Source: an uncultured Clostridia bacterium
GTDB lineage: Bacteria; Bacillota; Clostridia; Oscillospirales; Acutalibacteraceae
Direction of reading: 5' to 3'
DNA: 5,871 bases
Assembly (NCBI GenBank): GCA_945875045.1
Contig: CAMCIX010000117.1
Location: forward strand, 1-5,871
Positions 5,506 to 5,871 of the stretch are shown here, piece by piece. Position 1 is the stretch's first letter. Every line of letters begins with the position of its first letter. The notes beneath the pieces are model-generated. The model ran no database searches, was not told the DNA's origin, and was given only the letters and a program-made list of their open reading frames with translations. The translations under genes and the position numbers were made by a program.

Positions 5506-5513
5506 TTTGTCAA
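5485..5513 (-). promoter_or_regulatory. Perfect-consensus reverse promoter for the antisense RNA of module 1
   Basis: On the reverse strand, TTGACA (5513-5508) and TATAAT (5490-5485) are separated by exactly 17 bases: full consensus for the housekeeping sigma factor, and better than the forward promoter of the same module. An 8-bp inverted repeat (ATTTGTCA at 5505-5512, TGACAAAT at 5534-5541) covers the -35 and could be an operator, though this is speculative. Confidence 0.88.
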
Positions 5514-5561
5514 GTATATCGGGAAAAATAACCTGACAAATTAGTAATTGGCAATTTCTTG

Positions 5562-5590
5562 TTGAAAATATAGGTATAAACTGCTATAAT
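5562..5590 (+). promoter_or_regulatory. Forward promoter of small-peptide module 2
   Basis: The -35 TTGAAA (5562-5567, five of six) and extended -10 TGCTATAAT (5582-5590) are separated by 17 bases. This is a somewhat better -35 than in module 1. Transcription would begin near 5597 at GTATAAGGCAAACC. The upstream 50 bases are AT-rich and unlike those before module 1. Confidence 0.83.
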
Positions 5591-5627
5591 AAATTTGTAT
5601 AAGGCAAACCTTAAACGGTAGGCGGTT
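5585..5627 (+). repeat. 43-bp promoter/leader repeat, copy 2
   Basis: Identical to 5242-5284. After this block the two leaders diverge: module 2 has 54 bases before its ATG against 31 in module 1, a net gain of 23 bases that supplies an extra helix. Confidence 0.97.
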
Positions 5628-5675
5628 GCCCTCAACTTTTAAGAGGGTGCTTTTCGCCCTCTTTGAAAGGGGGCG
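5628..5675 (+). promoter_or_regulatory. Four-segment switch-like leader of module 2
   Basis: Four segments pair in a chain. A (GCCCTC, 5628-5633) pairs with B (GAGGGT, 5643-5648). B, extended as AAGAGGG (5641-5647), pairs with C (CCCTCTT, 5657-5663). C, extended as CGCCCTCTT (5655-5663), pairs with D (AAAGGGGGCG, 5666-5675, using nine pairs and one bulge-free G-U) around a three-base TGA loop. D holds the ribosome binding site of the peptide, whose ATG is at 5682. A:B with C:D would shut translation; B:C would open it. This is the logic of an attenuator or of a metastable toxin leader. No ligand or trigger can be read from the sequence. Confidence 0.6.
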
Positions 5676-5681
5676 GTGATT

Positions 5682-5768
5682 ATGGTTACATACAGTGAGT
5701 TGTTCTTATTTTCAACCCTTATAGTATCTGTCATAACACTTGTTTATAATATAACAAAAAAGAAATAA
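5682..5768 (+). CDS. 28-residue holin-like membrane peptide, probable type I toxin (module 2)
   Basis: Paralogue of the peptide at 5316-5402, with the same length and the same plan: MVTYSELFLF, a hydrophobic helix (about residues 7-24) and a basic ITKKK end. It differs at residues 5, 11, 16, 17, 19, 22 and 23; notably Glu16 of copy 1 is Ser here, so this helix is less charged. The ribosome binding site (AAAGGGGG, 5666-5673) lies eight bases before ATG 5682 and is hidden in a nine-pair hairpin. The TAA stop falls in the left arm of a long terminator hairpin, and an antisense RNA promoter faces it. By family knowledge it would be a membrane-acting toxin held back by that RNA; this is inferred from layout. 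The two copies may each need their own antitoxin, since the antisense overlap regions differ. Confidence 0.82.
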   Translation: MVTYSELFLFSTLIVSVITLVYNITKKK

Positions 5769-5846
5769 ACCGCCCTTGCTACCAACAATGCGGTTTATTT
5801 CTTTAAATCCATTTTTGGGCTAACCGTCTATCGGTTTGCCTTATAC
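5757..5846 (-). ncRNA. Predicted antisense RNA (antitoxin) of module 2
   Basis: Equivalent of the module 1 antisense RNA: it starts near 5846-5844, has the identical 5' hairpin sequence, and ends at the hairpin 5804-5759 followed by U-rich sequence, about 90 nt. Its first 30 nt equal those of the module 1 RNA, but the part complementary to the toxin message (5757-5805) differs. Cross-pairing between modules would therefore be imperfect. Confidence 0.65.
5759..5804. terminator. Two-way terminator hairpin of module 2
   Basis: 5759-5773 pairs with 5790-5804 in a 15-pair perfect stem with a 16-nt loop, much longer than the seven-pair stem of module 1. T-runs lie at the stem's right edge (TTTATTTCTTT) for forward transcripts and just beyond the left edge on the reverse strand (TTTTTGTTAT). 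The toxin stop codon is in the stem. Confidence 0.88.
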
Positions 5847-5871
5847 ACTTATTATATTCGGAAAAAATATA
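5817..5871 (-). promoter_or_regulatory. Reverse promoter of module 2, cut by window end
   Basis: The -10 TATAAT is at 5856-5851 on the reverse strand. The next 15 bases equal the module 1 spacer, and the -35 would fall at about 5874-5879, outside the window. The whole stretch 5817-5871 duplicates 5451-5505. Confidence 0.8.

Noticed and set aside
5242..5871. CRISPR array
   Set aside because: Repeats occur only twice, in unequal blocks separated by conserved, coding sequence; no spacer pattern.
5219..5871. Classifying the modules as Fst/par-family loci
   Set aside because: The peptide lacks the Fst pattern, and the shared 5' repeats are inverted, not direct as in par; the plan fits TxpA/RatA-like convergent pairs better.
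5191..5871. oriC or DnaA-box region near parAB
   Set aside because: I saw no cluster of TTATCCACA-like boxes here; the AT-rich sequence is explained by the two modules.

Overview
The window looks like the end of a draft or metagenomic contig from a spore-forming member of the Bacillota, probably a Clostridia relative. The pointers are a SpoVAE homologue, strong AGGAGG-type ribosome binding sites, GTG and TTG starts, a YdbS/YdbT-like gene pair, and parA-parB with two perfect copies of the parS sequence known from Bacillus (TGTTTCACGTGAAACA). Genus or species cannot be fixed from this sequence alone. The first 45 bases are not biological: they are an Illumina Nextera P7 adapter with a readable i7 index, fused to the contig end.

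Layout: 47-1000 is the 3' three-quarters of rarA (mgsA), a AAA+ ATPase acting at replication forks. 1031-2892 holds two overlapping genes for membrane proteins with bacterial PH (bPH2/DUF304) domains, like YdbS and YdbT. A parS site follows at 2927-2942, then a lone spoVAE (2959-3327). 3328-3563 is intergenic and holds a triplicated 7-mer, an intrinsic terminator, a promoter and a second parS within a 24-bp perfect palindrome. 3564-5190 is parA-parB (soj-spo0J), the chromosome segregation pair that acts on those parS sites. parAB with parS suggests closeness to the replication origin, although oriC itself is not seen.

The last 680 bases (5191-5871) contain no conventional gene but are densely organised. 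They hold two tandem copies of a roughly 300-base module. Each has a forward extended -10 promoter, a structured leader that can hide the ribosome binding site, a 28-residue one-pass membrane peptide (MVTY...ITKKK), a terminator hairpin usable on both strands, and a convergent reverse-strand promoter that would make a short antisense RNA. This is the architecture of a type I toxin-antitoxin locus with a holin-like small toxin. The two peptides differ at 7 of 28 residues but also carry nine synonymous codon changes, and the hairpin stems covary, so both peptide and RNA structure appear selected. The two promoters of each module start with the same 14-nt block in inverted orientation, so both RNAs would begin alike and the messenger could pair its own 5' and 3' ends. 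This tandem module is the most interesting part of the window; the second copy runs off the end.
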